From: Halothermothrix sp.
GTDB taxonomy: Bacteria > Bacillota > Halanaerobiia > DY22613
NCBI GenBank assembly: GCA_016841825.1
Contig: JAENYK010000025.1
Span: forward strand, 1 to 32,760
Reading direction: 5' to 3'
DNA length: 32,760 bases
Each line of letters opens with the position of its first letter. Positions within the stretch are counted from its first letter, which is position 1. A program made the position numbers and the translations under genes. This document shows positions 1 through 8,191 of the stretch, one piece after another. The notes below the pieces were generated by a model. It saw nothing but the letters and a program-made list of their open reading frames with translations. It made no database searches and was not told where the DNA came from.

Positions 1-84
1 TTGAATTGGCGGTCGGTAGTCCAACCCCCAGGATAGTAAGATTTGAATTGGCGGTCGGTAATCCAACCCCCAGGATAGTAAGGT
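1..84. repeat. Two tandem 42-bp repeats
   Basis: Positions 1-42 and 43-84 are the same 42-bp unit with only two differences (unit positions 19 and 41). Each unit begins TTGAATTGGCGG and contains CCAACCCCCAGG. The array is cut by the window edge, so the copy number is unknown. The GG-rich and CC-rich halves (TTGG...CCAA) could form a weak hairpin in each unit. No coding frame or spacer is visible. The function is unknown; it lies downstream of the minus-strand DUF3800 gene. Confidence 0.85.
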
Positions 85-121
85 TTGTTTTACTGGTTGG
101 GAAATCCAACCAGTAAAACAA
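85..121. repeat. Perfect 16-bp inverted repeat (hairpin)
   Basis: A 16-bp arm at 85-100 (TTGTTTTACTGGTTGG) and its exact complement at 106-121 flank a 5-nt loop (GAAAT). The core GGTTGG...CCAACC resembles the GG/CC core of the adjoining 42-bp units, so this may be a diverged third unit. It could act as a factor-independent terminator for a gene left of the window or for the minus-strand gene at 272-1114. There is no U-run beyond the stem on either strand, so that role is uncertain. Confidence 0.7.
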
Positions 122-271
122 GAATACGATATACATAGTCTAACACTTTATTATTGTTAAGTCAACACATATTTTGAAAATAAGGCAAAAAAGGTGGTTA
201 GTTAATTTAGTCTTAAGCCGATTTAAGATTTATCTATATTATTAATACATTGATGTTAAATTATTTATAAG

Positions 272-1114
272 TTACCTGGGGTCATTAGCCCAAATTCTTT
301 TATGCTTAAGGACAGGCACTTTTTTGAAGCCCCAATTTCTCAGGTCATTGAGGTCTGTTGCTGTATATATTTTATGTTTAATAGATGCAAAAATTTTGTT
401 TTTTTTGCCATATTCACCTGGTCGCATGCATTTTGGATTAGCTTCGATAAGTCCTCTTCTTACTCTACTTAAAGGATTGCAAATTAGGTCTGCAATCTCT
501 AAGCCAGATTGATATATAGTATGGTATTTGGAAGCCATGACAAACCCTTTCATACGCTTCTTTAATGTTTCGTCAATATGTAAATGTTCTGTACCATTAT
601 TAAAGACATCAAAAAACGTTTTCTGTACTAATAAATTGGAGGCATCATCTCTAGATTCAATCACAATTCTGGCAGATTCTGCATTAGTGTTATTTAGAAA
701 GGAATAAAAATTTTGAAGTATATGTGTGAAAGCCACAATGTAAGGTTCTTTAGATGGAGAATAATATTCTAAAAGTTTATCTTTGTCCACAGTTACGGAA
801 ACAATGTAAAAATCCAAAGATTCTAAAAAGGAAGGTAATTCTCTAAAAAACGATTTGCGGCTTTTAATATCAGTTGAAGCAAATTGACCTATTCCTCTTG
901 ATATATCATTAAGATGAAGATGAATGTCTGAGGTACCGAAACATTTCATCTTAAATCTTGAAATTTCATCCTTTAACTTACATGATACGGCATTTTCAAT
1001 GATAGCATATTTGTATTCAAAAATTGCTCCAGTTAAGGTAAATGGTTGAGTATGGTCGTTAATGTCTGAAGTACCAGTCTCGTCAATAAACATGATGTAC
1101 TTTTTCCCTGACAT
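272..1114 (-). CDS. DUF3800 domain protein
   Basis: This 280-residue protein has the DUF3800 pattern: an N-terminal beta strand ending in IDETG (D11, E12), a central acidic motif ESRDD (153-157) and a late LEIADLI motif (D209). In this family these acidic residues form an RNase H-like putative metal site. No membrane segment or signal peptide is seen. DUF3800 genes are often found in genomic islands and near mobile or defence genes, but no partner gene is visible here and the actual activity is not established. The start is supported by a GGAG about 12 nt upstream and by a well-formed promoter at 1150-1178. The gene stands alone, flanked by AT-rich noncoding DNA on both sides, which suggests acquisition by transfer. 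Confidence 0.8.
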   Translation of the reverse strand: MSGKKYIMFIDETGTSDINDHTQPFTLTGAIFEYKYAIIENAVSCKLKDEISRFKMKCFGTSDIHLHLNDISRGIGQFASTDIKSRKSFFRELPSFLESLDFYIVSVTVDKDKLLEYYSPSKEPYIVAFTHILQNFYSFLNNTNAESARIVIESRDDASNLLVQKTFFDVFNNGTEHLHIDETLKKRMKGFVMASKYHTIYQSGLEIADLICNPLSRVRRGLIEANPKCMRPGEYGKKNKIFASIKHKIYTATDLNDLRNWGFKKVPVLKHKRIWANDPR

Positions 1115-1149
1115 ATGTTATTCACACTCCATTATTTGAATATAGAACT

Positions 1150-1178
1150 ATTATACCATACTTAATCAATTATGTTAA
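1150..1178 (-). promoter_or_regulatory. Sigma-A type promoter of the DUF3800 gene
   Basis: Read on the minus strand, TTAACA (1178-1173) and TATAAT (1155-1150) are separated by exactly 17 nt. The -10 box lies about 35 nt before the ATG at 1114. No operator-like dyad was seen around it. Confidence 0.65.
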
Positions 1179-1456
1179 GGGTAAAAATTAAAAATCTTTA
1201 AAAAATATTTTTTAATATGTTTTATCTTGAGATAAATTGAGTTTAATGTTGATATAAATATGTTTATTCAAATAGAAAAAATTAAATTTTTTAAAGGAAG
1301 GTGGACTAACCAGACGAAACAAAGGATATATGTTTAAAAAATAGATGTAAGATAGAACATCTTAAAAATTGGTGGAACTTAGTAAGATGGTTAATATTTT
1401 TAGATAACAAGAATTTTGGTCTTATAGATGATGACAATAAAAATTAATGCATATGG
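1179..1456. other. AT-rich intergenic region
   Basis: About 280 bp of very AT-rich DNA without a convincing gene. A 25-codon frame starting near 1260 has a purine-rich stretch inside it rather than ahead of it, so it is probably chance. No further structure was recognised. Confidence 0.4.
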
Positions 1457-1485
1457 TTGAAAAAAACACTGTTTAATGATATACT
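1457..1485 (+). promoter_or_regulatory. Sigma-A type promoter of the thioredoxin-CcdA gene
   Basis: TTGAAA (1457-1462) and TATACT (1480-1485) have a 17-nt spacer. Transcription would start near 1492, giving a leader of about 130 nt before the ATG at 1624. A dyad lies in that leader at 1510-1535. Confidence 0.65.
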
Positions 1486-1509
1486 GTAGATGGGTAGAAA
1501 AATAGACAA

Positions 1510-1535
1510 TATGTTACAAGTTATCTTGCAACATA
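1510..1535 (+). promoter_or_regulatory. Dyad/hairpin in the leader of the thioredoxin-CcdA gene
   Basis: The arms TATGTTACAAG (1510-1520) and CTTGCAACATA (1525-1535) pair over 11 positions with one A/C mismatch around a TTAT loop. It sits about 20-45 nt after the predicted transcription start. It has no U-run, so an operator for a repressor or an mRNA 5' stabilising hairpin is more likely than a terminator. Confidence 0.45.
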
Positions 1536-1623
1536 CATACCTTTTCAAGGGATTGGACTACATAAAGCGGGAAATCAATGATTCAATTAAAAAATTTATC
1601 AATATAGTAAGGAGATGATGTTA

Positions 1624-2769
1624 ATGCCTTTGAAAAAACTAGTTGGGATTATTATTATTTTATTAATTTTTATTACTTTCAGCCACAGTTTAGTTTTTGC
1701 AGAGAGGTCGATGGTCTATTTTTATTCTCCAACTTGTGGTTCCTGTATGCAGACAAAGGATATAGTTTATTATGTTCAAACAATTTATCCTGATCTAGAG
1801 GTTATAGAACTGAGTACCTCAGATCCGGAGATTCAAGTTATTCTAGAGGAATATGGTGAAAAATATAATGTTGAAGATACTTATATCGGTTTAGTCCCTG
1901 CTGTTTTTTATGGTGAGCACGGGCTTGTGGGATATGATGCTATTGATGATCGTTTAGAAGAATTGTTAAAGAATCCCATGGATACTCCTGGCCCTGGGGA
2001 GATCTCTGCTATGGGGACTGAGGACAAGATTATTGATAGATTTCGAGCATTCAATATCGGTACTGTTCTGGTTGCAGGTTTGGTAGATGGAATTAATCCT
2101 TGCGCTTTCTCTACACTGATCTTTTTTATCTCTTTTCTAGTGGTTTCTGGTCAAACCGGTAAGAAGATTCTCTATGTAGGCAGTAGTTTTACCTTTGGTA
2201 TTTTCGTTAGCTATCTTTTAATGGGTTGGGGACTATTTCGATTGATGGACTCATTGCAAGGTATAACCAGGATTGCCCGTTTTATTTATCCAGTTACTGC
2301 AATATTGGTTACGATTTTGGCTATCGTCAGTTTTATAGATTATCTTAAGGTATTACGTAAACAGCACTCGAAGATGTCTTTGACTTTGCCAAAGGCAATC
2401 GTTCGTTTGATCCATAAAGTTGTACACAAACTTATGAATTTGGGATTTTTAATACCAGTATCTTTTCTGGTGGGTGTGTTAATATCTTTTTTGGAATTTT
2501 TGTGTACTGGACAGATTTATCTACCGACAATTGTTTACATAACTGGTGTTGATACATTGAGGATTAAAGCATTATTTTATCTTGTTTTATATAATCTAAG
2601 CTTTGTATTGCCGATGATTATTATCCTTATAGCGGCGTATAAGACTAATACATCCCGGATAGTTGCTGAGTACTTGAATACCAGATTGAAGGGAATAAAA
2701 TTAGTTGCAACAGGTTTATTTGTCTTACTTGGCTGTTATATGTGGGTTTTGACATTTAAATTCTTTTAA
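1624..2769 (+). CDS. Exported thioredoxin-like domain fused to CcdA-type membrane domain
   Basis: The 381-residue product is a DsbD-like thiol-disulfide carrier. A signal peptide (about 1-26, ending VFA) precedes a thioredoxin-fold domain with the CGSC redox motif (C38, C41). A CcdA-type membrane domain from about residue 140 follows. Its NPCAFS motif (C160) and LEFLCTGQ motif (C294) supply the usual intramembrane cysteine pair. The expected role is moving reducing equivalents from the cytoplasm to extracytoplasmic thiols, for example for cytochrome or metalloprotein maturation or repair; the partner is not visible here. ATGs occur at 1615, 1618 and 1624. The AAGGAG at 1609-1614 abuts the first two, so 1624 (9 nt away) is preferred. 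It is monocistronic, with a promoter at 1457 and a terminator at 2791. Confidence 0.85.
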   Translation: MPLKKLVGIIIILLIFITFSHSLVFAERSMVYFYSPTCGSCMQTKDIVYYVQTIYPDLEVIELSTSDPEIQVILEEYGEKYNVEDTYIGLVPAVFYGEHGLVGYDAIDDRLEELLKNPMDTPGPGEISAMGTEDKIIDRFRAFNIGTVLVAGLVDGINPCAFSTLIFFISFLVVSGQTGKKILYVGSSFTFGIFVSYLLMGWGLFRLMDSLQGITRIARFIYPVTAILVTILAIVSFIDYLKVLRKQHSKMSLTLPKAIVRLIHKVVHKLMNLGFLIPVSFLVGVLISFLEFLCTGQIYLPTIVYITGVDTLRIKALFYLVLYNLSFVLPMIIILIAAYKTNTSRIVAEYLNTRLKGIKLVATGLFVLLGCYMWVLTFKFF

Positions 2770-2790
2770 AATTATATATGTTAAACTTAC

Positions 2791-2828
2791 ATCAAAAGGC
2801 ATGTCAGATCTCTGGCATGCCTTTTGAT
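2791..2828. terminator. Hairpin terminator between convergent genes
   Basis: An 18-bp stem, ATCAAAAGGCATG.CAGA against TCTG.CATGCCTTTTGAT, has one G-T pair and a 2-nt loop. The arms end in A- and T-runs, so it can serve the gene ending at 2769 and the minus-strand gene ending at 2927. Confidence 0.8.
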
Positions 2829-2926
2829 ATAAAAACCATAATTACCTGTCTTTTGACAGAATATCTTTTAAAGTACTGTGATAGGTTGTCCGTCTAGTAT
2901 TAGTTTGAAAGTTAAGCCAGAGATGT

Positions 2927-3358
2927 TTAATCTTCAAGGCTATCATCATTTAAAAATTCGTTTTTTATTTCATCACGAATCTGTTTGATGGCCTTAGCGA
3001 TCATTTTGATGGTTGTTTCACTAAAACCATCGACAATTCTTAGTAAATCTTTCTTCCGTTCTGTTAGTGAGAGAAAAAGTTCTTTAGTTTGTTCATCATC
3101 AATGGTTAAGTCATCTGTATTTATGGTTAGATATCCTGCCTTAACCATCATTTCACTATATCCAACTCCCAGGTGAGGAGCAAGCTTTTTTAATACATCG
3201 GGTTTAGGAGTTTGACGTGATCCACTTTCCAATCTGGAGATATAAGAAGGACTAACAGATGAAAGTCTAGCCAATTCAATGATACTATAGCCTCGTAGAT
3301 TACGCAAATATTTTAGATATATTCCAAAATGTTGTTCATTGGTTTCATTATTATTCAT
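2927..3358 (-). CDS. XRE-family helix-turn-helix regulator
   Basis: A 143-residue DNA-binding protein. Residues about 10-65 form a lambda-repressor/SinR-like HTH, with YSIIELARLSSVSPSYISRL as the helix-turn-helix and ESGSRQTPKP as the following turn. The rest (about 75-143) is charged and probably helical, fitting a dimerisation or small regulatory tail; it has no peptidase or sensor domain. The start is firm: AAAGGAGG lies about 9 nt before the ATG. It converges on the thioredoxin-CcdA gene and diverges from the rhomboid-like gene, so either it or its neighbours could be targets. The target is unknown; self-regulation is common in this family. Confidence 0.85.
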   Translation of the reverse strand: MNNNETNEQHFGIYLKYLRNLRGYSIIELARLSSVSPSYISRLESGSRQTPKPDVLKKLAPHLGVGYSEMMVKAGYLTINTDDLTIDDEQTKELFLSLTERKKDLLRIVDGFSETTIKMIAKAIKQIRDEIKNEFLNDDSLED

Positions 3359-3376
3359 ATTATACAGCCTCCTTTC

Positions 3377-3745
3377 ACAGAAGATTTTGGATCAAGCCTA
3401 CTTTTGCGTTAAATAGAGTCATTTAATAGAGATCATTGTTGACAAGTGTAAAAAGTTTATATACTTATTATAATATGAGTGAGAAAAATAGTCAATAAAG
3501 TAATTAAGTTGGTGACAAAATACAAGAAACAAAAGCGGGAATATCTATCCAAAATTTCCTGATCGATAAAAAACCTCTACACATAGGTTTTGTGATTCGG
3601 GTTATCCTAAATCTACAGTAGAAATAAAAGGAATCATTAGATCATTGACGAAGTATAACTATAGAATGAGAACTCTGATCTGAGAGGTGATCACATAGCA
3701 TATTTAATAGTTAACTCTCATACTTATGCTGGCGAAATTAAAGGT
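3377..3745. other. Divergent intergenic region
   Basis: About 370 bp between the XRE gene and the rhomboid-like gene without a coding frame. It contains a consensus TTGACA at 3439 and a TATAAT at 3469, but they are 24 nt apart and probably do not belong together. A weak dyad, AAAACCT/AGGTTTT, lies at 3570-3591. No convincing operator could be assigned. Confidence 0.4.
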
Positions 3746-3762
3746 AAAGGAGTGTTATTGCT

Positions 3763-4566
3763 GTGAAATGGCTAGATAAACTGGAACGCAAATATCATCA
3801 TCTGGCTATCCCAAATCTAATGAATTACATTGTCATTATAACGGGTATAGTTTATGCTTTGATTTATACTAATTCGAGTATTGAGCAGAAGCTGACACTT
3901 GTTCCATCTTTAGTTTTGAAGGGAGAGATTTGGCGGTTAATTACTTTTATTTTTATCCCACCCACTACCTCTCTATTCTTCATTGTTATTACTTTATATT
4001 TCTATACAATTATCGGCTCGACTTTAGAAAGTATTTGGGGTAGTTTTAGATTTAATATGTATTATCTAATTGGAATTTTGGGGACGATTTTAGCAAGTTT
4101 TGTTGGAGGATATGCCACTTCTATTTATTTGAATTTATCATTATTTCTGGCTTTTGCCTGGATGTGTCCAAATTATGAGATTAGGCTTTTTGCCATCTTG
4201 CCAATCAAAGTAAGTATTTTGTCCTGGATATATATAGCCATGTTAGTTAAAACTGTAATCTTTAATCCTCTGCCCGAGAAGATTGTTGCTCTAGTTTCAG
4301 TCCTAAACTATCTTCTGTTCTTTGGTAGAGAAATGATTAAGGGGACTAAGCGGGGGTTAAAAACCTTTGAAAATAGACGTAAGTTCTACGGTCAGATGGC
4401 GCAGACGAAAGATGCTCCTATTCATCAATGTACAGTCTGCGGGATAACAGAGAAAGATGACCCTGAGATGGAGTTCAGATATTGTTCCAAATGTGCTGGA
4501 AATCATGAGTATTGTATGGAACACCTGCGAAACCATGAACATATCCAGCAGGATGAAGCTGATTAG
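3763..4566 (+). CDS. Rhomboid-like membrane protein with Cys/His-rich cytoplasmic tail
   Basis: A 267-residue protein with about five to six hydrophobic segments between residues 20 and 195, arranged as in the rhomboid superfamily (IWRLITFIFIPP after the first helix, then a W-G-x-F-R-like turn). The canonical GxSG catalytic serine motif is missing; the corresponding segment reads YLNLSLFLAFAWMCP. It may therefore be a pseudoprotease or a derlin-like member. The tail (about 215-267) holds CTVC, CSKC and several later Cys/His residues, a likely zinc-binding module. The start is GTG at 3763, with AAAGGAG 10 nt upstream. A bidirectional terminator follows at 4576. The function is not known; quality control or scaffolding of membrane proteins is only an inference. 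Confidence 0.7.
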   Translation: MKWLDKLERKYHHLAIPNLMNYIVIITGIVYALIYTNSSIEQKLTLVPSLVLKGEIWRLITFIFIPPTTSLFFIVITLYFYTIIGSTLESIWGSFRFNMYYLIGILGTILASFVGGYATSIYLNLSLFLAFAWMCPNYEIRLFAILPIKVSILSWIYIAMLVKTVIFNPLPEKIVALVSVLNYLLFFGREMIKGTKRGLKTFENRRKFYGQMAQTKDAPIHQCTVCGITEKDDPEMEFRYCSKCAGNHEYCMEHLRNHEHIQQDEAD

Positions 4567-4575
4567 CCCCACTGA

Positions 4576-4611
4576 AAACAAAACATTCCTTAGGCGGGGA
4601 ATGTTTTGTTT
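4576..4611. terminator. Bidirectional terminator
   Basis: A perfect 14-bp stem pairs AAACAAAACATTCC (4576-4589) with GGAATGTTTTGTTT (4598-4611). The A/T-rich arm ends supply U-runs on both strands. It lies between the convergent rhomboid-like and SASP genes. Confidence 0.85.
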
Positions 4612-4641
4612 ATATGAAACCATATAATAAGCATATTAAGA

Positions 4642-4872
4642 TTATTGCTGATTATTCTGTGCAGCCAGACCCATCTGATATTGGGTAATCATCCGACGTA
4701 CCATCTCTCCTCCTACCGCACCACAATCCCTTGATGTTAATTTACCCCAGTAGTCTTCAGATCCTTGATAGACGGGTAGTCCCATTTCACGGGCGATTTC
4801 ATACTTGAAGTCATCCATTGCTTTGTGTGCCAGAGGATTGACTAGAGTATTATTTTTCTGTCCACCTGCCAT
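4642..4872 (-). CDS. Alpha/beta-type small acid-soluble spore protein
   Basis: A 76-residue SASP that would coat forespore DNA and protect it in the dormant spore. The two family signatures are present: KYEIAREMGLP (23-33), which includes the region cut by the germination protease GPR, and the DNA-binding segment LTSRDCGAVGGEMVRRMI (45-62). The reading frame extends upstream to 4893, but that ATG lies inside AAAGGAGGTG, the ribosome-binding site. The ATG at 4872, 8 nt after it, is therefore the start. Expression by sigma-G is expected, but no clear sigma-G promoter was recognised upstream. Its presence is the best evidence that the organism is a spore former. Confidence 0.95.
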   Translation of the reverse strand: MAGGQKNNTLVNPLAHKAMDDFKYEIAREMGLPVYQGSEDYWGKLTSRDCGAVGGEMVRRMITQYQMGLAAQNNQQ

Positions 4873-5021
4873 TTTTATTCCACCTCCTTTCATTGTTATT
4901 ATGTGAGTTGAGCTAATTATCCATACTGGAACTTATAGTTACTATTGACTCATCTTTATTCTACTAGAGAAAGATGCTAATAAAAAAGAAGTTGGATAAA
5001 CTAAAACTATTAGGAGGGCTG

Positions 5022-5771
5022 ATGCAGGTGAAAGTATTTGCAGACTATCATACCCATACAAAATATAGCCACGGTAAAGGTAGCATTGAAGATAATGTCA
5101 AAGCAGCTATTACTCAGGGATTAACTGAAGTTGGGATCGCTGACCATGGTCCAGCCAGTTATAGTATTCATCGTTTAGGTGTAAAAAATCCGGAAGCTTT
5201 ATTAGATATAAAAGCTGAAATTAACAGATTACAGAAACATTATCCTCAGATTAAGATTCTTACAGGAGTAGAAGCCAATGTAATTGGAATGGATGGGACA
5301 ATTGACGTACCGCATAAAATCTTAAAAAAATTAGATAAAGTTTTAGTTGGTTTACATCTAATGATAATTCCTAAAAGCTGGCATGATGGGAGGAAAATTA
5401 TTTATGATAATATTATTCGCTACAAGCTGCATAAAGATGACAGAAAGGAGATACGTTTTCAAAATACTCAAGCTCTAATAAATGCTATAAAGCGTAATCC
5501 GATTGATATTATTACTCACCCAGGTTATCGTTTGGATATAGATACAGTTGAATTGGCAAAAGCATGTCGGCAAGCAGAGACGGCGTTGGAGATCAATGTT
5601 AGTCATGGTTACTTGACCGAAGATTTTGTCAGAATAGCAGCCCGGGAAGGTGTCAAATTCGTCATTAGTAGTGATGCTCATCGTCCCGAAGATGTTGGGA
5701 ATATGCATAAAGGTATTGAATTGGTCAAAAAAATTGGACTTCCAATGGAACAAGTTTTAAATTTGCATTAG
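5022..5771 (+). CDS. PHP-domain phosphoesterase
   Basis: A 249-residue metal-dependent phosphoesterase of the PHP (polymerase and histidinol phosphatase) family. Metal ligands are visible in order: DYHTHTKYSHG (8-18), IADHG, GVEAN, THPGYRLD and SSDAHRPED near the C terminus. A PHP gene just ahead of rapZ is common in clostridia, often after murB, which is absent here. The natural substrate is not known. An upstream ATG at 4974 has no good ribosome-binding site. TAGGAGGG at 5011-5018 precedes the ATG at 5022 closely and the GTG at 5029 by 10 nt, so either could be the true start. Confidence 0.85.
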   Translation: MQVKVFADYHTHTKYSHGKGSIEDNVKAAITQGLTEVGIADHGPASYSIHRLGVKNPEALLDIKAEINRLQKHYPQIKILTGVEANVIGMDGTIDVPHKILKKLDKVLVGLHLMIIPKSWHDGRKIIYDNIIRYKLHKDDRKEIRFQNTQALINAIKRNPIDIITHPGYRLDIDTVELAKACRQAETALEINVSHGYLTEDFVRIAAREGVKFVISSDAHRPEDVGNMHKGIELVKKIGLPMEQVLNLH

Positions 5772-5898
5772 CATGATTCATGCCAAAATTCTAACGAATC
5801 AGATATTTCCAGTGATAATAAGCAGGGATTTACCCAATCTGTGACGAAATAAAGAGCAATATAAAGATAAAACACACCTACAGGTTGGGAGTGAAAAA

Positions 5899-6768
5899 AT
5901 GAAAACTAAACCGCAATTTGTTATAGTTACAGGTATGTCTGGAGCTGGCAAGACACAAGCTATTCGTTTTTTTGAGGATTTAGGGTATTATTGTATTGAT
6001 AATCTCCCACCCGCATTACTTTCCAAGTTTGCAGAACTTTGTATCTATAATCATAAAGTAAGTAATGTTGCTTTAGTTATGGATACCAGAGGTGGTGAGT
6101 TTTTTGAAGACTTGATTGAGGAGTTATCAAATCTGGATAGCCTGCAAGTTAATTACGAAATTTTATTTTTGGAAGCGACAACAGAAGTGCTTGTTAGACG
6201 ATATAAGGAGACGAGGCGTCGTCATCCATTATCAATAGTTTATGAGCGAATTATTGATGCGATTGAAAAAGAACGAACGATGTTAGAAGAATTACGTGGA
6301 ATGGCTAACAAGATTGTAGATACTTCAAATCTATCCAGCAAAGATTTGAAGGAAGAGATTTTAAATAATTTTGGTGCTCAGGCTCGCAATGAGACGATTA
6401 CTATCACTTCCATGTCATTTGGCTTCAAATATGGAATTCCTTTAGATGCTGATTTAGTTATTGATGTTCGATTTTTACCAAATCCTCACTATGTGCCATC
6501 ATTAAAAAAATTGACTGGTCTGAATATGGAGGTGCAGGATTATGTACTCAAATGGCCGATTGCGGAAAAGTTTATGGATAAATTTTTGGATTTGATTCAT
6601 TTCTTGATTCCCCATTATATTAAAGAGGGTAAAACTCATTTGACTATAGCTATTGGATGTACAGGAGGTAAACACCGGTCTGTGACACTAGCTGAGAAGT
6701 TATCTGAGTTTTTATATGATCAGGATTATAAAGTTATTATTGACCATCGGGATGTGGATAGAGAATGA
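5899..6768 (+). CDS. rapZ: RapZ/YvcJ nucleotide-binding protein
   Basis: At 289 residues this matches the RapZ family in length. The Walker A motif is GMSGAGKT (12-19), MDTRGG follows near 61-66, and the conserved C-terminal signature GCTGGKHRS is at 253-261. In enterobacteria RapZ guides RNase E to a glmS-regulating small RNA. In Gram-positives (YvcJ) it binds and hydrolyses nucleotides and influences competence and envelope metabolism, with the precise role less clear. It leads the conserved rapZ-yvcK-whiA block. The gap to yvcK is 55 nt, so the three genes are almost certainly one transcript. Confidence 0.97.
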   Translation: MKTKPQFVIVTGMSGAGKTQAIRFFEDLGYYCIDNLPPALLSKFAELCIYNHKVSNVALVMDTRGGEFFEDLIEELSNLDSLQVNYEILFLEATTEVLVRRYKETRRRHPLSIVYERIIDAIEKERTMLEELRGMANKIVDTSNLSSKDLKEEILNNFGAQARNETITITSMSFGFKYGIPLDADLVIDVRFLPNPHYVPSLKKLTGLNMEVQDYVLKWPIAEKFMDKFLDLIHFLIPHYIKEGKTHLTIAIGCTGGKHRSVTLAEKLSEFLYDQDYKVIIDHRDVDRE

Positions 6769-6823
6769 TCTCGTGTAAGTGATTTCGATGGGAAAGGAAT
6801 TAGGTTTGAAGGAGAGGGGCTAG

Positions 6824-8185
6824 ATGAAACGGCTAAAATGGTTATATCCGGGAATGAGAATTAAGCGTTGGTTATTTCTCTCAGTATTGGGGATATTGGT
6901 TATTGTAATGGGAGTTACCCTTACTTTAGGCTTTGAGGTTCTGGGTTTTGTTGAACGGATTATTGTATCCTATGCCTATAAATTGACAGGGAAGATTAGT
7001 TTTTCTTTAATTCACTTTGTGGGGACTGCTTTGATAATTTTAGGTTTTATCTTATTTGCTAAAGGGATAAAAAATACCATTGCTTCGATGATCAAGGCGA
7101 TTATTCCTGATACAGAGGATAGCCTGGTCGAGATTGTATTTCAAAAACGTCAGCTAAAAAAGGGCCCGAAAATAGTGGCTTTAGGAGGAGGAACGGGTCT
7201 TTCTACCCTGATTAGAGGGTTAAAAGAATTTACTTCTAATATAATAGCAGTAGTAACAGTTTCAGATGATGGTGGGAGTTCGGGAATTTTACGAGATAAT
7301 CTGGGGATTTTGCCTCCTGGAGATATTCGTAACTGCCTGGTTGCTCTGGCAGATACTGAACCTCTAATGGAGGGGCTTTTTCAGCACAGATTTATGGAAG
7401 GTGATTTGAAAGGCCACTCTTTTGGTAATCTTTTCATCGCGGCGATGACGGAAGTTACCGGGGATTTTGATCGTGCAATTCAAGAATCTAGTAAAGTTTT
7501 AGCTGTTCGAGGCAGGGTTCTTCCTTCGACATTAACAGATATTATCCTGTATGCAGAACACACTGATGGGAAGATTACCAGAGGAGAGTCTAAAATACCT
7601 GATTATACAGAACCTGTAAAACGGGTATATTTACAACCTGCTGATGCTACACCTTTACCTGAAACTATTCGAGCCATTAAAGAAGCAGATGCCATCATTT
7701 TAGGGCCTGGAAGTCTTTTTACTAGCGTAATTCCGAATCTATTGATTGAAGATGTAGCGGAAGCGATACGCAATAGTAGTGCTTTAAAGATTTATGTCTG
7801 TAATGTGATGACACAACCTGGTGAGACTACTGATTATACTGCTGGAGATCATGTTCAACAGATTTTTGATCATGTAGGATTTAAAGTTTTTGACTATATT
7901 GTTGTTAATGATGAACCTATTCCTTCAGAGCTGGCTCTTAAATATGCAGAAGAAGGAGCTTATCCTGTAGAGATAGATACTGATAAGTTAAACAAATTGG
8001 GGGTTAATACGATTAAAGGTTCTTTAATCAGTAAAACTAATCTGGTTCGTCATAATCCCAGTTATTTATCTGAATTAATCATTAAGCTGATTATTCGGCT
8101 TGATGTAGGAAGTAAGCGATTTAAATTTCTCGATTGGTATTTCAACACACGTAAAAAGGATTTTCTATTCAAGTTCAAAAGGTGA
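6824..8185 (+). CDS. yvcK: Gluconeogenesis factor YvcK/GlmR
   Basis: A 453-residue member of the CofD-like/YvcK family. The signature elements are GGGTG (121-125), SDDGGSSG (147-154) and PPGDIRN (164-170). Family members bind UDP-GlcNAc and steer carbon toward cell-wall precursors, being needed for growth on gluconeogenic carbon sources. Unlike the shorter B. subtilis protein, this one has an N-terminal extension of about 110 residues with two hydrophobic segments (about 17-38 and 62-80), so it is probably membrane-anchored. AAGGAGAGG sits 6 nt before the ATG. Only 6 nt separate it from whiA, indicating tight coupling. Confidence 0.96.
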   Translation: MKRLKWLYPGMRIKRWLFLSVLGILVIVMGVTLTLGFEVLGFVERIIVSYAYKLTGKISFSLIHFVGTALIILGFILFAKGIKNTIASMIKAIIPDTEDSLVEIVFQKRQLKKGPKIVALGGGTGLSTLIRGLKEFTSNIIAVVTVSDDGGSSGILRDNLGILPPGDIRNCLVALADTEPLMEGLFQHRFMEGDLKGHSFGNLFIAAMTEVTGDFDRAIQESSKVLAVRGRVLPSTLTDIILYAEHTDGKITRGESKIPDYTEPVKRVYLQPADATPLPETIRAIKEADAIILGPGSLFTSVIPNLLIEDVAEAIRNSSALKIYVCNVMTQPGETTDYTAGDHVQQIFDHVGFKVFDYIVVNDEPIPSELALKYAEEGAYPVEIDTDKLNKLGVNTIKGSLISKTNLVRHNPSYLSELIIKLIIRLDVGSKRFKFLDWYFNTRKKDFLFKFKR

Positions 8186-8191
8186 TGATAT

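Noticed and set aside
1-84. CRISPR array
   Set aside because: The two 42-bp units are contiguous, with no unique spacers between them; this is a plain tandem repeat.
3439-3474. TTGACA and TATAAT as a promoter for the rhomboid-like gene
   Set aside because: The spacer is 24 nt, too long for sigma-A. The pair is probably coincidental.
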